This document shows, piece after piece, positions 7,874-15,219 of a stretch of 15,219 nucleotides of DNA. Numbering within the stretch: the stretch's first letter is position 1; each line of letters starts with the position of its first letter. This stretch comes from Thalassiosira profunda (Eukaryota > Bacillariophyta > Thalassiosirophyceae > Thalassiosirales > Thalassiosiraceae), in NCBI GenBank assembly GCA_036939355.1, contig JALLAP010002050.1, positions 1 through 15,219 on the forward strand, in the 5' to 3' direction. The notes below the pieces were generated by a model. That model had not been told where the DNA came from. It made no database searches and saw only the letters and a program-made list of their open reading frames with translations. The position numbers and the translations under genes are program-made.

Positions 7874-8674
7874 ATGGCAGATATCGCACAACAAGCTCCG
7901 AGCGCCGGCGGGAGCCACACGCCTCCCCCCAGCAAAGGGTCAACCAACGGCCTCCGGGAATTGTCGGAACAAATGCAGCTCATCCGCTGCACTCTTGACG
8001 GCACCATCCGAGCCCAGGGCGCATCTAGGTCGAGGGCCCGGCGGCCGTGCCAGCCGTGCAGCTCGACGTCGACGGCGTTGCTGCAACTGCAATCCCAGGT
8101 GGACCGGGCTGGGCAAATGTTGGACAAGCTGAGGGCCGAGGCGGGCATCCAAATGGAGCCAAAGGCGGACAGCCCCACGTCGGTGGCCAATTTGTTTGCC
8201 GAGGGGTTGGCTTTGGAAGAGGATCGAGGGGAGGAGGTATCGTTGAGCGTGGAAGAGGCCAAGCGCGCAATCATTGGGGACATTCAGTCAAATGCAATCC
8301 CCGCAAAGAAAGAGAATAATTCGAAGTCTTTCAAGGAGCTGATGGCGGAGCGAAGGCAGCAGAAAGAAAATGGCAACACTGCAAATGAAAATGCTGTAAC
8401 TGCGGGAACAGCTATTGGGGCAAAAGACACCGCAAAGATCGAAACCCTCGACGAACTCATCGCCAGCTGCGGTGACTGCCTCACCGGATCCCCAACCGAG
8501 TACGCCGCATGGCTCAAGGGGGAGAACGTGCACACGCTCGAGGATCTGGCCAAGGTGGCGGAGGAGAGGCCGGGGATGCTCGTCGTGGGGAACGGGAGGG
8601 TGGGGATGTGGAAGCGGCAGCAGTTTTGCGAGGCCGTGCGGGCCGCCGCGGCTTCGTCTGTGGAAAGCAGCTGA
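7874..8674 (+). CDS. Hypothetical protein with coiled-coil-like segments
   Basis: A single-exon frame of 266 residues with a good start context (TCAGCAATGGC) and a stop at 8672-8674. I do not recognise a family. Residues 1-25 are low-complexity and Pro/Ser-rich. Residues 27-46 and 66-92 look helical and could form a coiled coil (LQLQSQVDRAGQMLDKLRAEAG). About 143-175 is Lys/Asn/Glu-rich and probably disordered. The C-terminal 70 residues look like a compact helical domain: TLDELIASCGDC, then EYAAWLKGENVHTLEDLAKVA, then GMWKRQQFCEAVRAA. The phrase WLKGENVHTLEDL is loosely like SAM-type or other small helical domains, but not enough to call one. There is no signal peptide or membrane segment. 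It is in the same orientation as MsrA (441 nt upstream) and PreP (550 nt downstream), each probably with its own promoter. Confidence 0.7.
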   Translation: MADIAQQAPSAGGSHTPPPSKGSTNGLRELSEQMQLIRCTLDGTIRAQGASRSRARRPCQPCSSTSTALLQLQSQVDRAGQMLDKLRAEAGIQMEPKADSPTSVANLFAEGLALEEDRGEEVSLSVEEAKRAIIGDIQSNAIPAKKENNSKSFKELMAERRQQKENGNTANENAVTAGTAIGAKDTAKIETLDELIASCGDCLTGSPTEYAAWLKGENVHTLEDLAKVAEERPGMLVVGNGRVGMWKRQQFCEAVRAAAASSVESS

Positions 8675-9224
8675 GAGAGCAGGGACGGATCTCAAGAGTG
8701 CAATGCGCCATACGCAAGATGTACCTACTGGATATTTTGAGGGCAAAAGCCTTGAACCTTTGGCTGGTCCATCGCGACGATACGGGCATCCTTTTTGAGT
8801 TGCCGGGGGGCGCTTCCCCGAGAAGTGGTTGAGTAAAAGGAGGAAGATGGTGAATTCGTGCAATGTTGCAATTGGACAGCCATATCAATAAATCGTGCAT
8901 AGCTTCCTCCTTGATGATAAAAGCAGAAACGCGCTCTTCTCTTCCTTCCCCTCTTCTCCCCTCCTCTCCGCCGTGCCTACTACTACGTCCGTAAGTAAGT
9001 ATAATCGCCATATTTCGCCAAATGTCGCCGATTGCCAGCTGTCTTCCACGAATTCTGGACCGAGTCAGCGACGAAATCTTTCGAGTCAGGTTGGCACTCA
9101 CAACATGTTGACTTGGTGAGTTCCCCGGCGGCCGCGTCCTGCTCCCATCCTCGCGGCGGCCCCATTATTTGCAATCGGCTCACAAATTCAATCGAACCGA
9201 CCCCCTTCGCTCCCCAGAGCCATC
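8675..9224. other. Spacer and putative PreP upstream region
   Basis: Downstream of the hypothetical gene there is an AATAAA at 8887-8892 that could serve as its polyadenylation signal, about 210 nt past the stop. A CT-rich stretch follows at about 8923-8972. From 9116 to 9217 a GTGAGT donor and a CCCCAG acceptor could define a 102-nt 5' UTR intron for PreP. No tRNA or other RNA gene was found. Confidence 0.45.
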
Positions 9225-12200
9225 ATGCTGACCTGGAGATCGGCCCGGATGGCGTTCCTGGCGTACCTCGCCTCATCGTCAGGTAGGGGCGCCGCGTCCG
9301 CCTTCCGCGCCGGGGCCTCCGCCTCTGTCGGCCGGAGCCGCCTCGCCAACGCCGCCGCCGTGACGCACCTCGCCCACTCCCGCGCCGTTGTTGCCACCTC
9401 GGCGATCGCCTCGTCGGTTGCAATGTCCGCCTGGTCCGCCGGCCGCTCCGCCTGCCGGGCGTCGGGCACGTGCGCCTCTTCCTCCGCCCTGCGGAGCACG
9501 ATGGAGGCCACCGCCGAGACGGCGGCCGCGGCGGCAGTCGAGCACCCCGCCTACGACATCGTCCAGACCGACGTGGTCGCCGAATTCGGCGCGGCGTGCA
9601 CGCTCTACCGCCACAAAAAGTCGGGCGCCGAGCTCCTCAGCCTGTCCACGGACGACGACAACAAGTGCTTCGGGATCACGTTCCGGACGCCCNTCGGGCG
9701 CCGAGCTCCTCAGCCTGTCCACGGACGACGACAACAAGTGCTTCGGGATCACGTTCCGGACGCCCCCCCAAGATTCGACGGGGGTCCCCCACATCCTCGA
9801 GCACTCGGTGCTGTGCGGGTCGCGGAAGTACAAGACGAAGGATCCGTTCGTGCAGCTGCTGCAGGGATCGCTGCAGACGTTCCTGAATGCGTTCACGTAC
9901 CCCGATCGGTGAGTTTTCTTCGACGTGCGCATCGTATCTTTGTCTATTGTAGAGCGCGGCCCTCATCCTATTCTCTGCAGCACGTGCTACGTGGTCGCCT
10001 CCCAGAACACGAAGGATTTCTACAATCTCATCAACGTGTATTCGGACGCCGTGTTCCATCCCCGGGCCATTTCGGATCCGATGGTGCATGCGCAGGAGGG
10101 TTGGCACCTCGAGTTGGAGAACGTTTCCGACGACCTGACGTACAAGGGGGTGGTGTACAACGAGATGAAGGGCGTGTACTCGTCCCCGGACTCGCTCCTG
10201 CAGCGGGAGGCCCAGCAGAGCATCTTCCCCGACAACGCGTACGGCGTCGACAGCGGCGGGGATCCCGCGGCGATCCCCGACCTGAGCTTCGAGCAGTTCG
10301 CCGACTTTCACGCCAAGTACTACCACCCGGCCAATTCGCGCATCTTCTTCGCCGGGGACGACGACGTGCGGCAGCGGCTGGAGCTGATGGACGAGTACCT
10401 CGGCGAGTTCGAGGACAGCCCGGAGAGCAAGCCGGGGAGCGCCGTCGCGTGGCAGAAGAAGCGCTTCGCGGAGCCGAAGAAGGTCCGGCATCCGTACCCC
10501 GTCAGCGACAAGGGCGAGGGCGCCGCGCCCGACACGCACCTGACGATGGTGAACTGGCTCGTGAACGACGTCCCGCTGACCCCCCGGGAGGAGATCACGC
10601 TGACCGTGCTGGACCACCTCCTCATGGGGACCACCTCCTCGATCCTGCGCAAGACGCTGATGGAGAGCGGTCTGGGCGATGCGATTACGGGCGGAGGACT
10701 GATGAACGAATTGATGCAGGGCACGTTTGGCGTGGGGTTGAAGGGCGTCAAACCGGAGAACGTCGACAAGGTCGAGGCCCTTGTGGTCGACACCCTCACA
10801 AAGGTGGTCGCGGAGGGATTCACCGACGACGCCGTCGCCGCCTCCATGAACACCATCGAGTTCGACATGCGCGAGTTCAACACTGGAAGCTTCCCGAAAG
10901 GACTTTCTCTCATGCTGGGCAGCATGCGGGAGTGGGTGTACGATCGCGATCCGACGGACGCGCTGAAGTTCGAGGAGCCGCTGGCCGAGTTGAAGGCGAG
11001 CATCGAGAAGGACGGGAGCAAGGTCTTCACTGACATGATCCAGGAGCTGCTGTTGGAGAACAGCCACCGGACGACGATCGAAATGTTCCCCTCGAAGAGC
11101 CTCGAGGAGGAGCAGCTGAACGAGGAGAAGGGTCGCCTGGCCAAGATCAAGGAGTCCCTGGGTGCCGACGACCTCCAGTCCATCATCGACAAGACGGTCG
11201 AGCTCAAGAAGCTCCAGTCCTCGGAGGACTCGCCGTCGGCCCGCGCCACCATTCCCTCATTGGACTTGAGCGATCTCAAGAAGGAGGCGACAGAGTATCC
11301 CATTGCGGTGACGGAAAACGAGGCTGACTCGGGCATCACTGTCGTGCGGCACGAGCTCGGAAGCACGTCGGGAATTGTGTACGCGAACCTCGCGGTGGAC
11401 ATGTCCGGGCTTTCGCTCGAGGATGTGGCCCTGGTGTCGTTGTTCACTCGCATCATGATGGAGACGGGCGCGGGCGAGTACGACTCCGTCGCCCTCTCGC
11501 GCAGGATCGGCATGCACACCGGCGGTGTCAGCGTCTCCTCGCTCATTGCGGGCGTCAACAAGGAGGGCGATCGGGAGGGCGTCGTGACCGGTGGCGATCA
11601 CTTCTTGACCAAGCTCCTCATCTCGGGAAAATCCACCGCCGACAAGACCGACGAGCTCTTCTCCATCTTCGACTTGATTTTGAGGGACGCGAAGCTCGAC
11701 AGCCAGGCGAAGATCATCGAGATGCTCCGGGAGGCGAAGAGCAGCGGAGAGTCGGCCGTGCAGGGCAGCGGGCACGCCATTGCCAACTCTCGCATCCGAT
11801 CTCGCTACAGCGTCCTTGGATTCATCAACGAGAAGATGGGCGGTGTTTCCACGCTGGACACGACGAAGGCGCTGCTCGAGCAGGCGGAGAACGACTTTCC
11901 CTCTCTCTTGGCCAGGCTCGAGAAGATTCGCAGCACCATCTTGGAGAAGACCACGTGCAGGGATGGCATGATCCTGGACCTGACCGGAGATGCGTCTGTG
12001 TTCGAGAAGATTGAGCCCAGCGTGAAGAACTTCCTGGGCCAGCTTCCGGGCGATGCCCAGGGGAAGAAGCTGCAGAACTTTTACGCGGAGGCGCACCCGT
12101 GGGCGGCGCAGGCCAAGGAGGAGATGGCCGCAGAGGCCCCGCTCGCGGACGAGGGCTTCGTCGTGCCGACCCAGGTGTCGTACGTTGGCAAGGGCGGACG

Positions 12201-12372
12201 GCTCTACGAGGAGGGAGAGGCCGTCAGCGGGTCCACCTCGGTCATCCAGAAGTTTCTGGGAACGGGGTACATGTGGGACAACGTGCGCGTCATGGGAGGA
12301 GCTTATGGTGGCTTTTGCCAATTCCAGCCCCGCGACGGCATCTTCTCCTTCTTGAGCTACAGAGACCCCAAC
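9225..12372 (+). CDS. PREP: Presequence protease PreP (M16C), main part
   Basis: A zinc peptidase of the M16C family (plant PreP, human PITRM1, yeast Cym1) that degrades cleaved targeting peptides inside organelles. The leader reads MAFLAYLASSSGRGAASAF-R-A, with an ASAF motif at residues 24-27, so plastid targeting is likely. Exon 1 is 9225-9908, an intron lies at 9909-9980 (GTGAGT...TGCAG), and exon 2 starts at 9981. The split codon restores the family sequence FTYPDRTCYVVAS. With the 72-nt duplication collapsed, the inverted zinc motif HILEH is at residues 165-169 and the third ligand Glu265 lies in YNEMKG. The C-terminal catalytic Arg973 and Tyr979 (NVRVMGGAYGG) are present, so both halves of the closed chamber look functional. 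The frame stops being PreP at 12372 because of an assembly join; its end is at 13035-13524. The rebuilt length is 1136 residues, slightly longer than typical PreP. Confidence 0.95.
9621..9765. repeat. Exact 72-nt duplication around an assembly N (PreP exon 1)
   Basis: Bases 9621-9692 and 9694-9765 are identical, with a single N at 9693. The unit lies inside exon 1 and starts at the SGAELLSLS codons. As written, the extra 73 bases shift the frame. With one copy removed, the frame runs straight into PPQDSTGVPHILEH. This is an unmerged contig overlap. Confidence 0.95.
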
Positions 12373-12373
12373 N

Positions 12374-12617
12374 GGCGGCGGTGCCCGTGGCCGTCGAGGA
12401 GGACCGGCGCCACCTCCTCGAGGCGGCCATCGTGCGCATCATGAAGGCCAGGAAGACGCTCAACCACAACGACCTCGTGGCCGAGGTGACGCGTCAATTG
12501 TCGGGACGGTTCGTGCCGCCGCCGCAGTTCGTGAAGAAGCGGGTGGAGAGTTTGATCGAGCGCGAGTATTTGGAGAGGGACGAAGGCGATCGGAGGGTGT
12601 ACCGGTACATGGCGTAA
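12374..12617 (+). CDS. Cullin C-terminal neddylation domain, 5'-truncated fragment
   Basis: The frame directly after the N encodes about 80 residues that match the end of a cullin, the scaffold of cullin-RING ubiquitin ligases. The signatures are [20 protein letters not shown], the [10 protein letters not shown] helix, [10 protein letters not shown], and the terminal VYRYMA followed by TAA at 12615-12617. The NEDD8-acceptor lysine is the Lys in IVRIMK. Only the winged-helix neddylation domain is present; the N-terminal repeats and cullin-homology region are missing because the contig begins here. It is unrelated to PreP, so the apparent PreP-cullin fusion comes from the assembly. I cannot say which cullin class it is. 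Confidence 0.93.
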
Positions 12618-12786
12618 AGAGATGCCGGCGGTTGGGTTTTGGTGTTGTAACTTTTAGAGCGAACGGGTTAATGGCTGGCCTTCGGGCGCACTCCTATGAG
12701 GAGAGGTTGCAATTGAGCGAGAGCCAAAGATGCGATTACTGCAAAGCCATGAGAATGGGAAGGGTGGCCACCAGAGGGGCTTACTT
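12618..12786. other. Convergent 3' spacer in the inserted piece
   Basis: These 169 nt lie between the cullin stop and the stop of the minus-strand fragment. They presumably hold both 3' UTRs. No AATAAA or other defined signal is seen. Confidence 0.5.
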
Positions 12787-13034
12787 TTAGAAGGCCAGGG
12801 CAGAAGAATCACGCGTCCGAACCTTCTTCCCAGTGGCGTTGGTAACGGCTGCAGATGGAGGCGGCACGATTTTGAGGCGCCTCATCGACGTTGGCGCCTC
12901 CTCCTCGTCGCTGTCGCTCTCTTCGATGATTGAAATCTTGTGCAACGTCTGGGTCTCGTTGTCTTCGTCTACGGCGGTTACATAAGGAGACAACTTGCTC
13001 TCAGAGATCAGCTGAGGAGTTGCAGCGGGCAGCG
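12787..13034 (-). CDS. C-terminal fragment of an unrecognised protein
   Basis: A minus-strand frame with its stop at 12787-12789, convergent with the cullin. The last roughly 80 residues include a short hydrophobic/polar stretch, an acidic patch (EESDSDEEEAP), RRLKIVPPPSAAV and a basic tail (GKKVRTRDSSALAF). An acidic patch followed by a basic tail is common in nuclear and scaffold proteins, but I recognise no family. The frame continues upstream into the repeated PreP sequence, but that continuation is an artefact of the join at about 13035. The real 5' part is missing. A CTCCTCAG just inside the fragment (revcomp of 13012-13019) could be a splice acceptor, giving a last exon that starts at about 13011. 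Confidence 0.5.
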
Positions 13035-13524
13035 CATGGGAGGGGCTTATGGTGGCTTTTGCCAATTCCAGCCCCGCGACGGCATCTTCTCCTTCTTGAG
13101 CTACAGAGACCCCAACCTTGACAAGACCATCGACGTGTACGACGGCGCCAGCGACGCGCTTCTGCAGTCGGCCGCCGACTTGGAGAACGATCCCGACGCG
13201 CTCGCCACGGCCATCATCGGGGCCATCGGTGATATGGACGGCGCCCTGAGCCCGGACCAGAAGGGCTCGACCCAATTCAAGAGGTGGCTGGTCCGCGAGA
13301 GCCCGGAGCAGCGGCAGAAGTTCCGCGACGAGGTGCTGAATACCAAGCCCTCGGACTTCAAGGAGTTCGCCGAGCGGCAGAAGGCGATGAAGGATCCCTC
13401 GTCTGCTGCGGTTAGCTCGAAGTCTGCGTTCGAGGATGCCGCGAAGGCCGGAAAGGAGTTCACGATCAAATTTACAGGACGACATTTGATGCACATCGCA
13501 CTCTCACACTTAGACTTGAGCTAA
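13035..13524 (+). CDS. PREP: Presequence protease PreP, C-terminal part
   Basis: The PreP frame resumes here, first repeating the 27 codons seen before the insert. It then continues with LDKTIDVYDG, a helical region (LATAIIGAIGDMDGAL), KGSTQFKRWL and SDFKEFAERQKAMKDPS, all typical of the end of the M16C fold. It stops at TAA 13522-13524. Joining 12372 to 13117 keeps the frame. The final residues after KEFTIKF (TGRHLMHIALSHLDLS) do not look like the family's usual end, so the true C-terminus could differ by a small intron. Confidence 0.92.
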
Positions 13525-13736
13525 AGCTCCTAAGACTCGCCTGCGCCCATGCGTGCCTCGCTTCGACGCAGCGAAAGAGCAAATAGTACTAAAGTTGATG
13601 ATACATAAATGGATTCTTATTTGAGTTGGTCTCCCACACCGACCCATCCTATGCCTCCGTCGTTCGTCCAAGTGCCGACCAATAATGCCCGTGAGAGAGG
13701 ATCTCGTCTTGCGCGCCCCAACCTGGGAAAGCTGAT
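13525..13736. other. Convergent 3' spacer between PreP and the secreted-protein gene
   Basis: These 212 nt separate two stop codons facing each other. The part at about 13580-13625 is AT-rich (AATAGTACTAAAG, ATACATAAATGG) and could hold the PreP 3' end. No canonical AATAAA is seen. Confidence 0.5.
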
Positions 13737-15219
13737 CTACGCAATTTGATTGGTGTAAAGAGTGATGACCTGGGCGATTTGCTCACATGCCTCATCGAAG
13801 GGAACGTCTACGTCCGGGCATCCCAAGGCCTCCGACGCGGTGACGGCATCCCGGATGGTTTGAAATGGGGTGGATGTGCCGTCGATCTTCTCGAGAAAGT
13901 TCAGAGCCTTGGCCGCATCGGTGTTCTTTTCGTCTTCGAGGTAGGCGCTGAGGTTACTGGTGGCGCTGTTCACGACGTCCTGGAGCGAGGTTGGCGCCTA
14001 CGAGTGTAATAGAAACAGCCGATGATGTGAGAGAGATATCACATCAAGCAACGAAAGGGGACGAGAAGACATTTACCATGGATACGGAGGGCTGGCTCGA
14101 GGGTTGGCTGGAGGTGGAGGGCCGGCTGGAGGTGGAGGGCCGGCTCGTGGGCTGGGTCGAGGGCTGGCTGGAGGTGGAGGGCTGGCTGGAGGTGGAGGGC
14201 CGGCTCGTGGGCTGCGGCGCGAGGCCGCACTCAGACGGAAGACCTGCGTCCGTGGCAACGTCCTCGCACTCATTAGCGATGTTGCTGATGATATGGGTAC
14301 CCACACCAGAGAAAGGGGAAGAGAAAAGGGTGGAATGTGTGAGCGCCATCAGAGGGCACGAAGGTGAACAACACACATGGCACGGGACCTCACCAGCAGC
14401 CTGGCAAACCTGTTATATCTTCCGTGGGTACAGGCTGGCCGATTATAAACTGGCCATCTGCCAGCGCTTCGCAGGCTGAACTATTGTTGCAGGATCCCTC
14501 CACGTAGCCCACTTTGCCCTTGAAGGCCATTATTAAGCATGCCCTGTAACCCTGGCAAGAGCCCACCACGTCACCCACTGTGCCATCAAAGGCCATGCGG
14601 CCGCATGCGTAGTCACCCTGGCACGAGTTCTCCACAGACCCCACAGAGCCGACACGATAGGCCACCTCATAGCACACCGCTTTACCGACGCACGAGGCCC
14701 CCTTGACGATCGGAATGTTGGCATTGTAGCAAGCAAGTTTTCCGTAGCACGAGCCATCCTTGTGCACCTTGCCTGTGAACCCGTCGCACGCCTCGTAATA
14801 TCGATATTCATAGTAATCATACGAGTAAAGATTTTCCCCAACGCAGCAAGCGCCATCGCATGCGTCCGTGCAGGTCTGCTGCGTCGTCGAACCTGACACC
14901 AAGCCGTCGACACAGTCGACGTAGCCTGCTTGCAGCTGCCTGCCGGGCATCACGTCGACTGAAGAGTCGGCGACAGACTCAGCGCCGAGGATGCCAGCGT
15001 CGAACACGTCCGGGGAGGCGTCGCCGGCGTTGGCGACCGAGGGCAGCATGTCCGTCTGTTCGTCGGGTAAGCCGGCGAGTCCAGCCGCCTTGAGCTTGGT
15101 CGAGCTCGAGGCAAGCTCGACCTTGGGCCCCGCCACCTTGGGCGACTTCTGGGCTCGGGGCCCCCGGCGAGCTCCTCCCGCCTCCACGGCCCGGCCAAGC
15201 CGGCGGGCAATCTTCTTGC
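13737..15219 (-). CDS. Cys-repeat, Pro/Ser-rich secreted-type protein, 5' end off window
   Basis: Three exons on the minus strand: 14394 to the right edge, 14077-14284 and 13737-13997. They are joined by introns of 109 nt (donor GTGAGG, acceptor ATCAG) and 79 nt (donor GTAAAT, acceptor GTAG). Exon 1 stays open to the window edge with no Met, so the N-terminus, presumably with a signal peptide, is missing. Its second half has five SC-x-G-x-x-AC-like units spaced 19-23 residues apart. Exon 2 adds more Cys (PGC-CNIANECED, PSECG), then a Thr/Ser/Pro-rich linker of 20-residue repeats. Exon 3 is an 87-codon helical, mostly Cys-poor tail ending at TAG 13737-13739. Such Cys-repeat and PTS-linker proteins are frequent in diatoms and are thought to be secreted or cell-surface. 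The role here is unknown, and no membrane anchor is visible. Confidence 0.82.
14089..14220. repeat. 60-nt tandem repeat coding a Pro/Ser/Thr linker
   Basis: Bases 14101-14160 and 14161-14220 are two adjacent 60-nt copies that match at most positions. A partial, degenerate copy precedes them. Each unit contains smaller GGCTGGAGGTGGAGG modules of about 18 nt. On the minus strand they encode a 20-residue unit of the type QPTSRPSTSSQPSTS, so length changes by whole units would keep the frame. Confidence 0.85.
14464..14753 (-). repeat. Five Cys-repeat units coding SC-x-G-x-x-AC modules
   Basis: The minus-strand translation has SCYGKLAC, SCVGKAVC, SCQGDYAC, SCQGYRAC and SCNNSSAC at intervals of 19, 23, 22 and 22 residues. 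Each of the two central units is followed by MAF-x-G-x-VG. The regular spacing suggests a solenoid or beta-helix-like stack with a Cys pair per turn. That structure is an inference from spacing only. Confidence 0.75.

Larger units (their letters stand above)
12291..13116. repeat. 82-nt PreP segment repeated on both sides of a foreign insert
   Basis: Bases 12291-12372 and 13035-13116 match at 81 of 82 positions. The only difference is A12300 against G13044, synonymous in the PreP frame (both Gly). The last 72 bases, 12301-12372 and 13045-13116, are exactly identical, the same length as the other two N-flanking duplications. The 661 bases between the copies, plus one N, belong to another locus. 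Confidence 0.95.

Noticed and set aside
8509..9101. Open frames over the 3' end of the hypothetical gene and the following spacer
   Set aside because: Off-frame or antisense to 7874-8674, low-complexity Arg/Gly/Ala or Ser/Pro translations, no start context or domain.
9225..11033. A 602-residue plus-strand frame running through the N at 9693
   Set aside because: It is the PreP leader joined by the duplicated overlap to a wrong frame; the downstream part is the off-frame shadow of PreP exon 2.
9676..12321. Long minus-strand frames (350-460 residues) opposite PreP
   Set aside because: Antisense shadows of a GC-rich, strongly biased coding sequence; the plus strand has full M16C motifs and none of the minus translations resembles a protein family.
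12099..12617. A PreP-cullin fusion protein
   Set aside because: The frame before the N is not the PreP frame, and PreP continues past the insert. The cullin part is real, the fusion is not.
12787..13494. A 235-residue minus-strand gene
   Set aside because: Only the part up to about 13034 is independent; the rest is antisense to the PreP C-terminus.
14039..14367. Gly-rich plus-strand frame over the 60-nt repeats
   Set aside because: It is the complement of the Pro/Ser/Thr linker; the minus-strand reading joins cleanly to Cys-rich and helical exons by splice sites.
1..15219. tRNA, rRNA, CRISPR array, transposase or viral genes
   Set aside because: I looked for T-loop-like sequences, regular spaced repeats and typical motifs on both strands and found none I could support.

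Overview
This is a gene-dense stretch of nuclear DNA from a photosynthetic eukaryote, most likely a diatom or a close stramenopile alga. Three lines of sequence evidence support that. Short GT-AG introns of about 72-109 nt interrupt several genes. Three predicted proteins start with a signal peptide that ends in a diatom-style plastid motif: ASAF-T-P in MsrA, ASAF-R-A in the presequence protease and CHAF-S-S in the CIA30 protein. The last gene is a secreted-type protein with Cys repeats and a Pro/Ser/Thr-rich linker, a style common in diatoms. I cannot name the species.

Layout from left to right. 1-1312 holds no confident gene: a weak Cys-containing open frame on the minus strand at the left edge, an AT-rich patch, then a GC-rich block with a 168-nt-spaced repeat. 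1313-2895 (+) is a four-exon gene for an unrecognised lysine-rich protein of about 450 residues. 3038-4372 (-) is an intronless Arb2/FAM172-family protein with an N-myristoylation signal. 4589-5803 (-) is a plastid-targeted CIA30-domain protein. It is divergent from 6251-7432 (+), a plastid-targeted peptide-methionine sulfoxide reductase MsrA. 7874-8674 (+) is an unrecognised 266-residue protein. 9225-13524 (+) is an M16C presequence protease (PreP), also with a plastid-type leader. 13737-15219 (-) is the 3' part of a Cys-repeat secreted protein that runs off the right edge.

The assembly is damaged in three places, each marked by a single N. At 6798 (MsrA) and 9693 (PreP) an exact 72-nt sequence is written on both sides of the N, so two overlapping contigs were abutted rather than merged. 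At 12373 the break is worse: a 661-nt piece from another locus has been inserted inside PreP. It carries the C-terminal neddylation domain of a cullin and the convergent 3' end of a second gene. PreP then resumes at 13035 by repeating its last 82 nt, the final 72 of them exact. When the duplicates are collapsed and the insert removed, MsrA (334 residues) and PreP (1136 residues) read as intact genes.

Functionally, three of the genes (CIA30, MsrA, PreP) point to plastid protein biogenesis, oxidative repair and peptide clearance. They sit within 9 kb, but nothing here shows co-regulation beyond the shared CIA30/MsrA upstream region. I see no mobile-element genes, CRISPR array, tRNA or rRNA, and no convincing undescribed multi-gene system.
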